Source: Alphaproteobacteria bacterium SO-S41
GTDB taxonomy: Bacteria; Pseudomonadota; Alphaproteobacteria; Micropepsales; Micropepsaceae
Length of the DNA: 64,000 nucleotides
Direction of reading: 5' to 3'
Assembly (NCBI GenBank): GCA_019670725.1
Contig: AP024629.1
Coordinates: forward strand, 2,418,001 to 2,482,000
Shown here: piece by piece, positions 10,966 to 20,132 of the stretch
How positions within the stretch are numbered: position 1 is the stretch's first letter
How the letters are laid out: every line of letters begins with the position of its first letter
Notes under the pieces: model-generated
Seen by the model: the letters and a program-made list of their open reading frames with translations, nothing else
Database searches by the model: none
What the model was told of the DNA's origin: nothing
Program-made: the position numbers and the translations under genes

Positions 10966-11813
10966 CTCCGGTCCGGCAGCAGGTCGGCCGGCTGCAGGCC
11001 GCCGAGGATCTTGTAGATGTAGGACAAGATCGCGATGCCGATGGCGGTCATCAGGACGCCGAAGACATACATGATGACGGTCGAGACGATGAGGCCCTCG
11101 CGGGCCTGCGTCATGATCTGGATAAGCTCCGCCGGCGATAGCTTGCCGAGGTTCGGATTGTAGGCGATCGGGTTGGTGCCGACCGCGACGAGGGGCAGCG
11201 GCAGGAAGGCGAAGAAAAAGCAGCCGAAAATGCGCCACCAATTGCCGCGGGTCATCTCCATGGCCTGGCGCGGGGCGAATTCGCCGGTGGCGACGAGGTG
11301 CGGGAAGACCGGCAGCAGGCGGATGGAGATGATGGCGAAAGCGAAATAGCCGATCAGGATCGCGAACACGACGCCGCCCATGCCGGGCGGCGGGTTTGAT
11401 CCCGGTGTGATGTCGAGCACCGCAATGAGCATGATCGGGATCATCATGATGATCATGAAGGCGAGCCAGACGATCATGAAGGCGATTTCGGTGGGACCGA
11501 CGCTGAGGCGGGCGGCCTGAGGCCCGAAGAGCGCGATGCGGTGGAGCGCGACAGCGGCGATCGACGTGAAGATCGCCTGGACGACATTGAAGCCGAGCGC
11601 ATAGCCGAGCACCCGCGAGCTCGCCGCTGCAAGGTCGCCGCCCGTGCCCGCCAGCGTCTCGATCTGCATGCCGAGCATCGCGTCCTGGACGAAATAGCCG
11701 ATCACCGCCGCGATCAGCAGCGGCACGCCCGCCGTCATGAAGATCGCGCCGAAATTGAGATAGGCGAACCGGTAAGCGAGGCCGATCGTGTCGAAGACGG
11801 GTATTTTCGGCAT
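10962..11813 (-). CDS. Multi-pass membrane protein of unknown function
   Basis: 283 residues from [16 protein letters not shown]; a frame open to 11849 adds 12 Arg-rich residues that look unlike the start of a membrane protein. About six hydrophobic spans are visible (near [84 protein letters not shown] and [18 protein letters not shown]). A charged cytoplasmic loop precedes the penultimate helices ([17 protein letters not shown]), a pattern often seen in DUF-type glycerophosphoryl-diester-like membrane domains. The function is unknown. Its 3' end overlaps uvrA by 4 bp on the opposite strand. Confidence 0.75.
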   Translation of the reverse strand: MPKIPVFDTIGLAYRFAYLNFGAIFMTAGVPLLIAAVIGYFVQDAMLGMQIETLAGTGGDLAAASSRVLGYALGFNVVQAIFTSIAAVALHRIALFGPQAARLSVGPTEIAFMIVWLAFMIIMMIPIMLIAVLDITPGSNPPPGMGGVVFAILIGYFAFAIISIRLLPVFPHLVATGEFAPRQAMEMTRGNWWRIFGCFFFAFLPLPLVAVGTNPIAYNPNLGKLSPAELIQIMTQAREGLIVSTVIMYVFGVLMTAIGIAILSYIYKILGGLQPADLLPDRS

Positions 11814-11979
11814 GGCTCTCCCCAAGGCCGCAGAGCGGCGCAGACCCATCTATAGGGCATGATCCGGGACATTGAAGGAAGCGTCGCGGATGGGCGTGAC
11901 AAAACGTCAGCGGCGGACCAATCTTCGCGCCGCCGGCCGCGTTCCAGGCGCGCCAGGGCAACAACAACCCGGGGGAACC

Positions 11980-13410
11980 ATGTCGTTTGTCGAGTATGCC
12001 GATTATGACGGGCTGGGGCTCGCCGCACTGATCGCCAAGAAGAAGATCTCGGCCGCCGAGGCGCTGGAGGCGGCGATTGCGCTGGCCGAGAAGCACAATC
12101 CGGCGCTCAACGCGATCGTCTACAAGTTCTACGACCAGGCGCGGGCGCGGGCGAAAGGCAAACTGGGCAAAGGCCCATTCGCGGGCGTGCCCTTCCTGAT
12201 GAAGGACATTCTCGGCGGCATGGTGGGCATCCCGACACGCTCAGGGTCGGCCTTCATGCCGGCTTTCCCGGCGATGTATGATTCAACCCTGACGCAGCGC
12301 TTCCTGAAGGCCGGCGTAGTGCCGTTCGGCAAGACCAACGTGCCGGAGTTCGGCCTGCTGCCCATCACGGAATCGACCCTCTACGGGCCGGCGCGCAACC
12401 CGTGGAATACCGATCACACGCCCGGCGGCTCGAGCGGCGGTTCGGGCGCGGCGGTTGCGGCGGGCATCGTGCCGATCGCCCATGCCAATGACGGCGGCGG
12501 CTCGATCCGCATTCCCGCGGCGAGCTGCGGCCTGGTCGGGCTGAAGCCGACGCGGGCCCGCAATCCGCTCGGTCCCGATCTCGGCGACATCATGGGCGGG
12601 TTGATCGCGGAGCACATCGTCAGCCGCACGGTGCGCGATACGGCGGCGATGCTGGACGCGACCCATGGTGCGGAGCCGGGCGATCCCTATGCCGCCCCTG
12701 CCCCGCTATATGCCTATGCCGACGAGGTGAAGCGCAAGCCGAAGAAGCTGCGCATCGGCTACGCCACCACAAATCTCGCCGGGCAGAAGGTCCATGCCGA
12801 TTGTATCGCGGCCGTGCGATCGGTCGCGCAGACCTGCGAGGATCTCGGCCATACCGTCGAGGAGTCCTCGCCGTCGCTGGAGATGGCGATCCTGTCGGAA
12901 GCCTTCATGGCGGTTTGGGCCTCGGGTCTCGTGCAGCAGATCGAGATGATCGCGACGTTGAGCGGCGTGAAGCCCTCGCCCAAGAACCTGCAGGGCCTCA
13001 CCCTCGGGCTCTACGAGGCGGGCCGGAAGATCAGCGCGTCCACCTATATGAACGCGATGACGGCTTTCCAGGCGATGGCACGCACCATCGCGAAGTGGCA
13101 CCAGACCTATGACGTCTGGCTGACGCCGACGCTGGGCGCGCCGCCGCTGAAGGTCGGCGCGGTCGATACGAGCCTGCGCGACCCGCAGGCGGCGTTTGGG
13201 CCGATCATCGACTATGTGCCGTTCACGGCGATCCAGAACGCGACGGGTCAGCCGGCGATCAGCCTGCCTTTGCACTGGACGAAGGCCGGGCTGCCCGTCG
13301 GCGTGCAGTTCGTCGGGCGGTTCGGCGACGAGGCGACACTTTTGCGCATCGCCGCGCAGCTGGAAAAGGCGCAACCTTGGAAAGACCGCAAGCCCGGTAT
13401 CTATGGCTGA
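11980..13410 (+). CDS. Amidase-signature family enzyme (first of three)
   Basis: 476 residues. Amidase-signature enzymes hydrolyse carboxamides with a Ser-cisSer-Lys triad. Here Lys75 (VPFLMKD), Ser151 (PGGSSGGS) and Ser175 ([10 protein letters not shown]) fit those positions. I chose the ATG at 11980 because GGGGGAA precedes it. There is no signal peptide, so it is cytoplasmic. It is a clear paralog of the amidase at 14673-16094 (shared LNAIVYK-YD-ARA-AK and [10 protein letters not shown] blocks), and the two flank an unrelated unknown gene. There is no GatB or GatC nearby, so a tRNA amidotransferase role is unlikely. The substrate is unknown. Confidence 0.92.
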   Translation: MSFVEYADYDGLGLAALIAKKKISAAEALEAAIALAEKHNPALNAIVYKFYDQARARAKGKLGKGPFAGVPFLMKDILGGMVGIPTRSGSAFMPAFPAMYDSTLTQRFLKAGVVPFGKTNVPEFGLLPITESTLYGPARNPWNTDHTPGGSSGGSGAAVAAGIVPIAHANDGGGSIRIPAASCGLVGLKPTRARNPLGPDLGDIMGGLIAEHIVSRTVRDTAAMLDATHGAEPGDPYAAPAPLYAYADEVKRKPKKLRIGYATTNLAGQKVHADCIAAVRSVAQTCEDLGHTVEESSPSLEMAILSEAFMAVWASGLVQQIEMIATLSGVKPSPKNLQGLTLGLYEAGRKISASTYMNAMTAFQAMARTIAKWHQTYDVWLTPTLGAPPLKVGAVDTSLRDPQAAFGPIIDYVPFTAIQNATGQPAISLPLHWTKAGLPVGVQFVGRFGDEATLLRIAAQLEKAQPWKDRKPGIYG

Positions 13411-13448
13411 GCAGTAGCGGGCGACGCTAGGACGCCGCAGGAGATATA

Positions 13449-14651
13449 ATGGTCGACGGCCCGCTGAAGTCCAAGAAGTTCCGCGACAATGACCGCCTCC
13501 AGAAGTGCGCTCAATTCGACTCATTCCATGTGACGCCGCGCTCGCCAGCGTCGGACCATGTGGCGAAGATCCAGGAGGCCCTGCGCGAAGTCGATGGCGC
13601 GAACATCCCGGCCAGCGAGAAAGACTATGGCGACTTCACCATCAAGGCCGTAGTCGCGTTCAAGACCAAGCACCGGCTCTTCACCCGCGGCACGCAGACA
13701 ATCGATCCGATCACCGGTACAGGGACCAGCCGCAAGCTCGACGAATTGCTGCTCAAAAAGGAGCCGCCCCCGCCGCCGCCGCGCCCGGGACCGCCCGGTC
13801 CGAAGCCGCCCGGGCCGCCCGTGCCGCCGCCGCCACCCCCGCCGCCCGGACCGATCATCAAGGATCCGGTCGTCGTGCTGTCGGGGCAATGCCAGCTCAT
13901 CGGCGAGTTGAAGGACAACCCCCAGGCGCCCGACCTCCAGTTCGCGGACCCGATCGCCGCGCGTAAATCGCTCGCGACGACCGCCATCACGGCCCCCTTC
14001 GTGATCATGGATGACGGAGCCCTCGAGGGCATCATGAACGGCGTGATGGTTGCGGTGGCCGCCATCGCCGGCCGCGGCGACAGTTTTCTCGCCAATGCCG
14101 AAGGGCTGGCCATGTGCCAGCATTTCTACAAGACGGGCAACGGCACGCCCAAGAACTTCGCCAAAGGCAGCGCGGTCTCTAACGCGGCGCGCGACGATGT
14201 CGGGGGCGCGGCCTTTGTCAGCGAGATCACCTTCGTCCTCAACAACATCATTCGCCGGCACTGGAAAGCCGGACGGATCGATGACCGTGTCATCGCAGGC
14301 GAAGCGCGCACGCAGCAGTTCAAGACGGGGAAATTCGCCGGCGCGCTGACCGCCTTCATCGGCGGCTTCCAAGGATTTCGCGTGGAGATGTGCAATTTCT
14401 CGGTGGACCTTGCGGCCAAGACGTTTTCCTACACGTTGGACGTCCAGATCTTCGACCATTTCGGTGTCGACGAGACCGACATCAACCGTGGCGCCGCCAG
14501 CGACAGCCTGCTGATCGGCGGCGCGATGGGGCCGTTCTTCGTGATGCAGCACGATCGCTCGCTGAAGCCCGTCAATTTCGTGTTGCGCAACTATCGGCCG
14601 TTCCGGGTTTCGATCCGGTTCGACACACAGGTTCAGACGGGAAAAGTCTAA
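13449..14651 (+). CDS. Peptidoglycan-binding-like / polyproline / DUF3289-like protein
   Basis: 400 residues. Residues about 35-103 resemble a peptidoglycan-binding repeat (VAKIQEALREVDG, FTIKAVVAFKTKH, ending in SRKLDEL). Residues 106-136 are almost only Pro and Gly, an extended linker. The C-terminal domain (about 165-400) contains a Trp/Arg-rich helix (NNIIRRHWKAG), then YTLDVQIFDHFGVDETD (329-344) and FFVMQHDRSLKP (363-374). That order resembles DUF3289, a domain I recall in polymorphic-toxin and secreted effector proteins; this is a recollection, not a search. There is no signal peptide. GGAG lies just upstream of the ATG. It is the middle gene of an amidase-X-amidase-OsmC run and could be an exported envelope-targeting protein, but the function is unproven. 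Confidence 0.8.
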   Translation: MVDGPLKSKKFRDNDRLQKCAQFDSFHVTPRSPASDHVAKIQEALREVDGANIPASEKDYGDFTIKAVVAFKTKHRLFTRGTQTIDPITGTGTSRKLDELLLKKEPPPPPPRPGPPGPKPPGPPVPPPPPPPPGPIIKDPVVVLSGQCQLIGELKDNPQAPDLQFADPIAARKSLATTAITAPFVIMDDGALEGIMNGVMVAVAAIAGRGDSFLANAEGLAMCQHFYKTGNGTPKNFAKGSAVSNAARDDVGGAAFVSEITFVLNNIIRRHWKAGRIDDRVIAGEARTQQFKTGKFAGALTAFIGGFQGFRVEMCNFSVDLAAKTFSYTLDVQIFDHFGVDETDINRGAASDSLLIGGAMGPFFVMQHDRSLKPVNFVLRNYRPFRVSIRFDTQVQTGKV

Positions 14652-14672
14652 GTCGCGACTGAAGGAGCTCTC

Positions 14673-16094
14673 ATGCGGTACGATGAATATGCGGCCCTCG
14701 ACGGCGTCGGCATGGCGGCGCTCGTCCGCCGGGGCGAGGTGACGCCGCTCGAACTTCTGGACTGTGCCATCGCGCGCGCCGAGGCGGTGAACCCCAAGCT
14801 CAACGCCATCGTCTACAAGGGCTATGACGATGCGCGCGCCACGGCGAAGGCGATCAACGATATCGAGGCGCCGTTCGCGGGCGTGCCGTTCCTGATCAAA
14901 GACCTCTACTGCGACGTGGCGGGCTGGCCGATGTCGAACGGTTCGCGCTTCTTTCGCGATTACGTGTCGAAGGAGGACAGCGAGTATGTCCGGCGCTGCC
15001 GCAAGGCGGGGCTCGTGATCATGGGCAAGAGCAACACGCCGGAATACGGGATCACCGGCACGACCGAGGGCGCGTATCTCGGACCTTGCCGCAGTCCCTT
15101 CGGCGAGAACCGGATCGCAGGCGGCTCGAGCGGCGGTTCGGCTTCGGCCGTGGCGGCGGGCATCGTGCCGATGGGGCATGCGACCGACGGGCTTGGCTCG
15201 ATCCGCATTCCCGCTTCGTGCAACGGACTGGTGGGGCTGAAGGTCACGCGCGGTCGCAATCCGATGGATTGGAACTCGCCGGTCACCGAATTGTCGGTCG
15301 GGCACGTTGTCTCGGTGAGCGTGCGGGACAGCGCGGCGATGCTGGACGCTGTCGCGGGGCCGGTCGCCAATGCGCCGTTCGCCTATCCCGCGGCGCCGGA
15401 TTCGTTCCTGGCGGAAGCGCTCGCCCGGCCGAAGCAGCTGACGATCGCCTATTCGGCCGAGAACCCGTCGCATACCCCGATGCATCCCGACGTCGCGGCC
15501 GGGTTCGCAGCGACGATCGCAAAGCTGGAGGAACTCGGCCACAAGGTGATCGAGCGGGCGCTGCAGGTCGACTGGCGCAAGCTGTATCGGGCACAGGGCG
15601 CGCACTCCGCCGGGCATTTCGGGGCGGGCATTCTGCAATCGATCGCCGAGGTCGGACGCGAGCCGCAGCCCGGCGACTTCGAGCCGCTGACCATGACCTA
15701 TTGGGAGGGCTCGAAGCGAATGGGCGCCGACCGGTCCGCCTGGGGCACGCTGACGCTGCGGGCCATGGCGCGGGACATCCTGGCGCAGTTCGAGGCCTTC
15801 GACGTGTTCCTGTCGCCGACGATGATTACGCCGCCGCCGGAGATCGGCCTGATCGATACGGTGAAGCTGGACGCCAAAGAACTCGGCAAGCGCCAGTCGC
15901 GCGTCTTCGGCTATACGCCGCCGTTCAACATGACGGGGCAGCCCTCCGTCTCGCTGCCGCTGGCATGGAGCCAGGACGGGCTGCCCATCGGCATGATGTT
16001 CACGGGGCGCTATGCCGACGAGGCGACGCTGCTGAACCTCGCCATCCAGTTGGAGGAAGCGATGCCCTGGAAGCAGCGGCGGCCGGTGACCTGA
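14673..16094 (+). CDS. Amidase-signature family enzyme (second of three)
   Basis: 473 residues. Lys76 (VPFLIKD), Ser152 (AGGSSGGS) and Ser176 (DGLGSIRIPA) fit the amidase triad; the nucleophile loop has Leu where most relatives have Gly. It starts after a clear AAGGAG. It resembles the amidase at 11980-13410 more than the one at 49571-50989, so the first two probably arose by local duplication. The stop codon overlaps the start of the OsmC-family gene by one base (TGATG), showing translational coupling. Substrate unknown. Confidence 0.92.
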   Translation: MRYDEYAALDGVGMAALVRRGEVTPLELLDCAIARAEAVNPKLNAIVYKGYDDARATAKAINDIEAPFAGVPFLIKDLYCDVAGWPMSNGSRFFRDYVSKEDSEYVRRCRKAGLVIMGKSNTPEYGITGTTEGAYLGPCRSPFGENRIAGGSSGGSASAVAAGIVPMGHATDGLGSIRIPASCNGLVGLKVTRGRNPMDWNSPVTELSVGHVVSVSVRDSAAMLDAVAGPVANAPFAYPAAPDSFLAEALARPKQLTIAYSAENPSHTPMHPDVAAGFAATIAKLEELGHKVIERALQVDWRKLYRAQGAHSAGHFGAGILQSIAEVGREPQPGDFEPLTMTYWEGSKRMGADRSAWGTLTLRAMARDILAQFEAFDVFLSPTMITPPPEIGLIDTVKLDAKELGKRQSRVFGYTPPFNMTGQPSVSLPLAWSQDGLPIGMMFTGRYADEATLLNLAIQLEEAMPWKQRRPVT

Positions 16095-16540
16095 TGGCGG
16101 AGCATCGCGCGAACATCGTGTGGACACGGACGTCAGCCGATTTCGCTTACGAGAGCTATAACCGCGACCATGTCTGGCGCATTCCCGGCGGGCTGGAAGT
16201 GGCGGCCTCGTCCGCGCCGGCCTATCGCGGCACCGACGAGCGCATGGACCCCGAACAGGCGCTCGTTGCGGCGCTGTCGAGCTGTCACATGCTCACTTTC
16301 CTGTCGATCGCCGCGCGCAAGCGGCTGGTGATCGACGCCTATGAGGATGAAGCGTCGGGCGTGATGACGAAGAATGCCAAGGGCAAGCTGTTCGTCAGCC
16401 ACTGCACGTTAAGGCCGAAGATCACCTGGGGCGGCCCGGCGCCGTCGGCCGAGGAGATCGAGAAGATCCATCACCTCAGCCATGAGGAATGCTTCATCGC
16501 CAATTCGGTGCTGACAGAGATTACCGTCGAACCGCGCTAG
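16094..16540 (+). CDS. OsmC-family peroxiredoxin-like protein
   Basis: 148 residues. OsmC/Ohr proteins reduce organic hydroperoxides with two cysteines. Here Cys64 (ALSSCHMLTFL) and Cys133 (HEECFIANSV) fit the peroxidatic and resolving positions, and Glu54 in DPEQALVAA sits where the family has its conserved acidic residue. The ATG overlaps the amidase stop by one base. The downstream gene is on the opposite strand only 3 bp away. The link to the amidases suggests an accessory or detoxifying role, but nothing in the sequence defines the substrate. Confidence 0.9.
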   Translation: MAEHRANIVWTRTSADFAYESYNRDHVWRIPGGLEVAASSAPAYRGTDERMDPEQALVAALSSCHMLTFLSIAARKRLVIDAYEDEASGVMTKNAKGKLFVSHCTLRPKITWGGPAPSAEEIEKIHHLSHEECFIANSVLTEITVEPR

Positions 16541-16543
16541 CGC

Positions 16544-16885
16544 TCAGCGCTGGACGGGGTCTTCGGGGATGCCGGGCTTGGTCTTGACCCAGGCGATTTT
16601 GAAGTCCTCGCCGGCTTCGACGAAGCGGACGGTGAAGTCGGCCATGCCGTCGACGAACTGCCATTCGCCGCAGAGTTCGGCAGGTCCTTCCACGCGGCGG
16701 ACGTGAAGTTCGGCCTTGCGCTCGTCCGGCTCGATCTTGACCAGGAAGTCAGGGAAGGAGTCCACGACGCGGACACGCCCCTTGAGGGGATGGCCTTCGA
16801 ACTCGCAGGGACGCTGATCGCCGCCGACGCCCTGGGCGGCGGCGGACGGGATGGCGAGGCACAGCAGCACCACGGCGATACGCAT
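16544..16885 (-). CDS. Small secreted protein, 7(1) septoil-knot family, divergent copy
   Basis: 113 residues with a signal peptide (1-17, ending AAAQ). The mature part has CEFEGHPLKGRVRVVDSFPDFLVKI, then LCGEWQFVDGMADFTVRFVEAGEDFKIAWV. The same layout of a first Cys, GK/R-V, a repeated V-x-S/G-F/M-x-D unit and C-G-x-W is shared with the next gene. That pattern matches what I know of the predicted 7(1) septoil-knot domain, a small beta protein with a seven-crossing torus knot. Repeats here are eroded compared with the neighbour (EPDERKAELHV and VEAGEDFKI replace SFPD units). Two Cys could form a disulphide. Molecular function unknown. Confidence 0.7.
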   Translation of the reverse strand: MRIAVVLLCLAIPSAAAQGVGGDQRPCEFEGHPLKGRVRVVDSFPDFLVKIEPDERKAELHVRRVEGPAELCGEWQFVDGMADFTVRFVEAGEDFKIAWVKTKPGIPEDPVQR

Positions 16886-16918
16886 GGCGGCAGTCTAGGT
16901 TCGGACGGTTAAGGAAGC

Positions 16919-17233
16919 TTACGGCTCGCCGGGGAAGCTCTCGACCATCTGGATCTTGAAGTCCGGGAACGAGGTCACGTACTCGATCGTGAAGTCGGGG
17001 AAGTTCTCGACCATCTGCCACTCGCCGCAGTCGTCGGGGAACGACTCGACCATCTTGACCTTGAGGTCGGGGAAGCTGGTGACGATCTGGACCTTGAAGT
17101 CGGCGCCGCTGCTGACGACCTGGACCTTGCCTTTCAGCACCTTGCCGTGGGCCGCGCAGCCCTGGATCTCTTCTTCCGCTCCAGACACGCCCATCAGAGC
17201 CGCCGCAGCAGCCAGAACCACCAAAAGCCTCAT
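16919..17233 (-). CDS. Small secreted protein, 7(1) septoil-knot family
   Basis: 104 residues from [22 protein letters not shown] lies upstream of this ATG. After a signal peptide comes [19 protein letters not shown], then six units of about 11 residues built on V-x-SFPD-x-K-(V/I), broken once by DCGEWQ. This repeat and the CG-x-W break are the recognisable pattern of 7(1) septoil-knot proteins. It is the better preserved of two tandem paralogs, 33 bp upstream of the other on the same strand, so they form a two-gene unit. It diverges from trmFO, 65 bp away. Two cysteines could form a disulphide. No function is established. Confidence 0.75.
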   Translation of the reverse strand: MRLLVVLAAAAALMGVSGAEEEIQGCAAHGKVLKGKVQVVSSGADFKVQIVTSFPDLKVKMVESFPDDCGEWQMVENFPDFTIEYVTSFPDFKIQMVESFPGEP

Positions 17234-17298
17234 CGCACACTCTCCCATCCGATCGGGGTTTCGCCCGCCGCGCGGCATGTCTATGTTCCGCGCCGATC

Positions 17299-18654
17299 AT
17301 GGCAGAATTCAAGCATATTCATATCGTCGGCGGCGGATTGGCCGGTTCGGAGGCGGCCTGGCAGGCCGCCGAGGCCGGGGCGCACGTCATCCTGCACGAA
17401 ATGCGGCCGGTGCGCGGCACCGAGGCGCATCTGACAGACTCGTTGGCGGAGTTGGTCTGTTCCAATTCGTTCCGGTCGGACGACTGGGAGAACAACGCGG
17501 TCGGCCTGCTACACGCCGAGATGCGGCGCTGCGGCTCGGTCATCATGCGGGCGGCGGACGCCAACCAGGTGCCGGCCGGCGGTGCGCTGGCGGTGGACCG
17601 GCACGGCTTTTCCGCAGCGGTGCAGGCGGCGATCGAGGGTCACCCGAATATCCAGATCCAGCGCGAGGAAGTCGCGGGCCTGCCGCCCGAGGACTGGGAC
17701 AATGTGGTCATCGCGACCGGTCCCCTCACCTCCCCGGCTTTGGCCGAGGCGGTGCGGGGGTTGACGGGCGAGGAGTCGCTCTCGTTCTTCGACGCCATCG
17801 CGCCCATCGCGCATCGCGAGTCGATCGACTTCTCGGTCGCGTGGTTCCAGTCGCGCTATGACAAGGTCGGTCCCGGCGGTGACGGCGCGGACTATGTGAA
17901 CTGTCCGATGAACGAGGCGGAGTACAACGCGTTCATCGATGCGCTGCTCGCGGGCGAGAAGACCGACTTCAAGGAATGGGAGAAGTCGACGCCCTATTTC
18001 GAGGGCTGCCTCCCCATCGAGGTGATGGCCGAGCGCGGCCGCGAGACGCTGCGCTTCGGACCGATGAAGCCGGTGGGCCTGCGCGATCCGCGCACCGGCA
18101 CACGGCCGCATGCGGTGGTGCAGCTGAGGCAGGACAATGCGCTCGGCACCCTGTTCAACATGGTCGGCTTCCAGACCAAGCTGAAGCACGGCGCGCAGAC
18201 GGCGATCTTCCGGATGATCCCCGGGCTTCAGAACGCGCAATTCGCGCGGCTGGGCGGCCTGCATCGCAACACGTTCATCAACAGCCCGCGGCTGCTGAAC
18301 CCAGATCTGACGCTGAAGGCGATGCCGCGGCTGCGCTTTGCGGGCCAGGTGACGGGCGTCGAAGGCTATGTCGAGAGCGCGGCCATCGGGCTGCTGGCCG
18401 GGCGCTTTGCCTCGGGCACCGCCGTGCCGCCACCGCGCGAGACGGCGCTGGGCGCGCTACTCAACCACATCACGCTGGGCGGCGACGCCAAGACGTTCCA
18501 GCCGATGAACGTGAACTTCGGGCTCTTCCCAGATCTGGAGATCGGCAAGCTGCCGAAGGGCCAGGATCGCGGCAAGGCGCGCAAGCAGGCCATGGCACGG
18601 CGCGCGATCGCAGCGATCGAAGGGTGGCTGGGCGTCAGGTCGGAAGCGGCTTAG
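17299..18654 (+). CDS. trmFO: Methylenetetrahydrofolate-tRNA-(uracil-5-)-methyltransferase
   Basis: 451 residues. TrmFO makes ribothymidine-54 in the tRNA T-loop using methylenetetrahydrofolate and FAD. The N-terminal dinucleotide-binding motif is [11 protein letters not shown] (11-21). The CSNSFRSDD block (Cys54) matches a conserved functional cysteine. The [28 protein letters not shown] and [13 protein letters not shown] blocks are family hallmarks. The C-terminus is normal. It is the plus-strand partner of the divergent knot-family pair, and the next gene is convergent. Confidence 0.97.
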   Translation: MAEFKHIHIVGGGLAGSEAAWQAAEAGAHVILHEMRPVRGTEAHLTDSLAELVCSNSFRSDDWENNAVGLLHAEMRRCGSVIMRAADANQVPAGGALAVDRHGFSAAVQAAIEGHPNIQIQREEVAGLPPEDWDNVVIATGPLTSPALAEAVRGLTGEESLSFFDAIAPIAHRESIDFSVAWFQSRYDKVGPGGDGADYVNCPMNEAEYNAFIDALLAGEKTDFKEWEKSTPYFEGCLPIEVMAERGRETLRFGPMKPVGLRDPRTGTRPHAVVQLRQDNALGTLFNMVGFQTKLKHGAQTAIFRMIPGLQNAQFARLGGLHRNTFINSPRLLNPDLTLKAMPRLRFAGQVTGVEGYVESAAIGLLAGRFASGTAVPPPRETALGALLNHITLGGDAKTFQPMNVNFGLFPDLEIGKLPKGQDRGKARKQAMARRAIAAIEGWLGVRSEAA

Positions 18655-18682
18655 CGCGTTTTCCGGTTCTCTTTCTCTAGAT

Positions 18683-18763
18683 CGTCATTGCCGCCCTTGA
18701 GGCGGCCATCCATTGATGCAGCCGCGGTTTCTGGATGGCCGGGTCAAGCCCGGCGATGACGAT
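18683..18763. repeat. Dispersed palindromic repeat, family D
   Basis: Built from CGTCATTGCCGCC-TTGAGGCGGCCATCC on the left and GGATGGCCGGGTCAAGCCCGGC-GATGACG on the right. A second copy in opposite arm order is at 23267-23343. It lies between the convergent trmFO and squalene-synthase-like genes and may also act as a terminator. Confidence 0.75.
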
Positions 18764-18784
18764 GAGAGTTTGTACGGGCCGATT

Positions 18785-19399
18785 TTAGAACCTGTTCCGC
18801 AGCGCCATGGTCAGCGCGCGCCAGTGCAGGCGCAGCGCTGAAACCGGGTGGCGGGCATCGACGAAGGTGGCGGGGAGATAGGCGGGAAGCTCGGCCTTGC
18901 GCGTCTTGCGCACTGGGCGCCACAGCCGCCGCGCTTCGGCCAGGAAGTTGCGGTCACCGGTGACGATGGCGACGGCAGCGGCTTCGGCGATGGGGTTTTC
19001 TCCCGCCGGCGCGCCGCACAGGCGGGCGGCATGGGAGATGATGGCGTCTTCGGTGATGGCGGGTTCGGCGATCCGCTCGCGTTCGTCGACGAGATTTTTC
19101 AGGGCCGCAGTCGAGATGCCTTCGGGCCCGACGATCCCGGCGACTTCGGTCAGGACCGGATGGCCGCGGGTGGTGCCCGGCAACGCGGCAAGTGCGTCGC
19201 GCCACCACTGGAAGCGGATGGCAATGATCATGGGCTCGCGCGCGGCTTCCGGGATGCGCCGGAGTTCGGCATCTAAAGCGTAGAGCGCATAGAGCTTCCG
19301 CCGCGTCGCTTCGGGCGCGAACAGCGCCGTCACGAAGCGCACGGGATCGTGCTGCTTCACCAGACTGGCGCAATGATCGGCGGAGAGATTGGGCGTCAT
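18785..19399 (-). CDS. Squalene/phytoene-synthase-like protein (NDUFAF6-like)
   Basis: 204 residues, shorter than the usual 280-350 of the family. It keeps the fold markers (ALFAPEATRRKLYALYALDAELRRI and IRFQWWRDAL) but lacks the Asp-rich DxxxD motifs needed for prenyl diphosphate chemistry. It therefore resembles the non-catalytic branch related to mitochondrial NDUFAF6, a complex I assembly factor. Its usual neighbours in alphaproteobacteria are secDF, an Mth938-like gene and trmFO. Here trmFO is present, but the gene directly upstream is PuuD-like. A role as complex I assembly factor is inferred from the family, not shown. Confidence 0.75.
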   Translation of the reverse strand: MTPNLSADHCASLVKQHDPVRFVTALFAPEATRRKLYALYALDAELRRIPEAAREPMIIAIRFQWWRDALAALPGTTRGHPVLTEVAGIVGPEGISTAALKNLVDERERIAEPAITEDAIISHAARLCGAPAGENPIAEAAAVAIVTGDRNFLAEARRLWRPVRKTRKAELPAYLPATFVDARHPVSALRLHWRALTMALRNRF

Positions 19400-19409
19400 G
19401 GAACGAATG

Positions 19410-19433
19410 AGGCCGCCCGTTTCCGGGCGGCCT
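19410..19433 (-). terminator. GC-rich hairpin after the PuuD-like gene, likely terminator
   Basis: A perfect 10-bp stem, AGGCCGCCCG with CGGGCGGCCT, has a 4-nt loop. It lies 25 bp beyond the stop of the gene at 19458-20102, with TCATTCGTTCC after it on the minus strand. The U-tract is weak, so termination may be partial. Confidence 0.55.
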
Positions 19434-19457
19434 GCATCCCCTTACCGGAACCGGACC

Positions 19458-20102
19458 CTAGAGGCCGGAATTGCCGTAGTTGAGACCGCCGCCGGTCATC
19501 GCCAGCAGCAGCGGGATCGAGAGCATCATGTTGGTGCGCGAGAACAGCATCGCGAGACGCGCGGCGCGGTCCTTCTGAGCCTGCGGCAGATCGGGATAAG
19601 CGTTGTTGATGTTCAGCGCCTTCTTCTGGTTCGGCCAGATCACGAACCAGACGTTGAACCACATGATCGTGCCCAGCCACATGCCGACGCCGATGAAGAA
19701 GGTGGGAACGTCGAAGCCGTCGGCGAAGCCCAGCATATAGGCGTCATGCAGATAGCCGCGCAGCCAGGCCACGATCAGGCCGGTGACGATGGTCGACATC
19801 GCCGCCCAGCGGAACCACCAGAGCGCTTCCGGCGCGACGAATTTCGAGACCGCCGGCTTCTGTTCGGCGGGGATCTTCGGCATCTGGATCATCTGCACGA
19901 AGTTGAAATAGTACAGGAGGCCGATCCACATGACGCCCGAGGCGACGTGGACCCAGACGAACAGGTAGGCCCAGGTGATGCGCCCACCGAAGGCCGCGCC
20001 GATATCGACCTCGCCCAGCACGATGACGGCTGCCAGAAGCACCAGCGCCAGGACAATGCCCGCCGCCAAGGTGCGATAAAGATTGGTTAGAATGATCGCC
20101 AT
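19458..20102 (-). CDS. Urate oxidase N-terminal-like (PuuD-type) membrane protein
   Basis: 214 residues with about six membrane spans. The WVHVASGVMWIGLLYYFNFVQ and GMWLGTIMWFNVWFVIWPNQ stretches are typical of the membrane domain found at the N-terminus of PuuD urate hydroxylase (Urate_ox_N family). The cytochrome-c part of full PuuD is absent, so urate oxidation cannot be inferred. Conserved His and Trp in the spans suggest a redox or haem-linked role. It lies 30 bp downstream of secD, the place where secF is normally found, and is probably in the secD operon. Confidence 0.75.
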   Translation of the reverse strand: MAIILTNLYRTLAAGIVLALVLLAAVIVLGEVDIGAAFGGRITWAYLFVWVHVASGVMWIGLLYYFNFVQMIQMPKIPAEQKPAVSKFVAPEALWWFRWAAMSTIVTGLIVAWLRGYLHDAYMLGFADGFDVPTFFIGVGMWLGTIMWFNVWFVIWPNQKKALNINNAYPDLPQAQKDRAARLAMLFSRTNMMLSIPLLLAMTGGGLNYGNSGL

Positions 20103-20132
20103 TGCGTCCCCCTCGGACTCGTTCCGTTCAGC

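Noticed and set aside
13521-16127. An 868-codon minus-strand frame across the amidase region
   Set aside because: Its product is Arg/His-rich and antisense to three well-supported genes.
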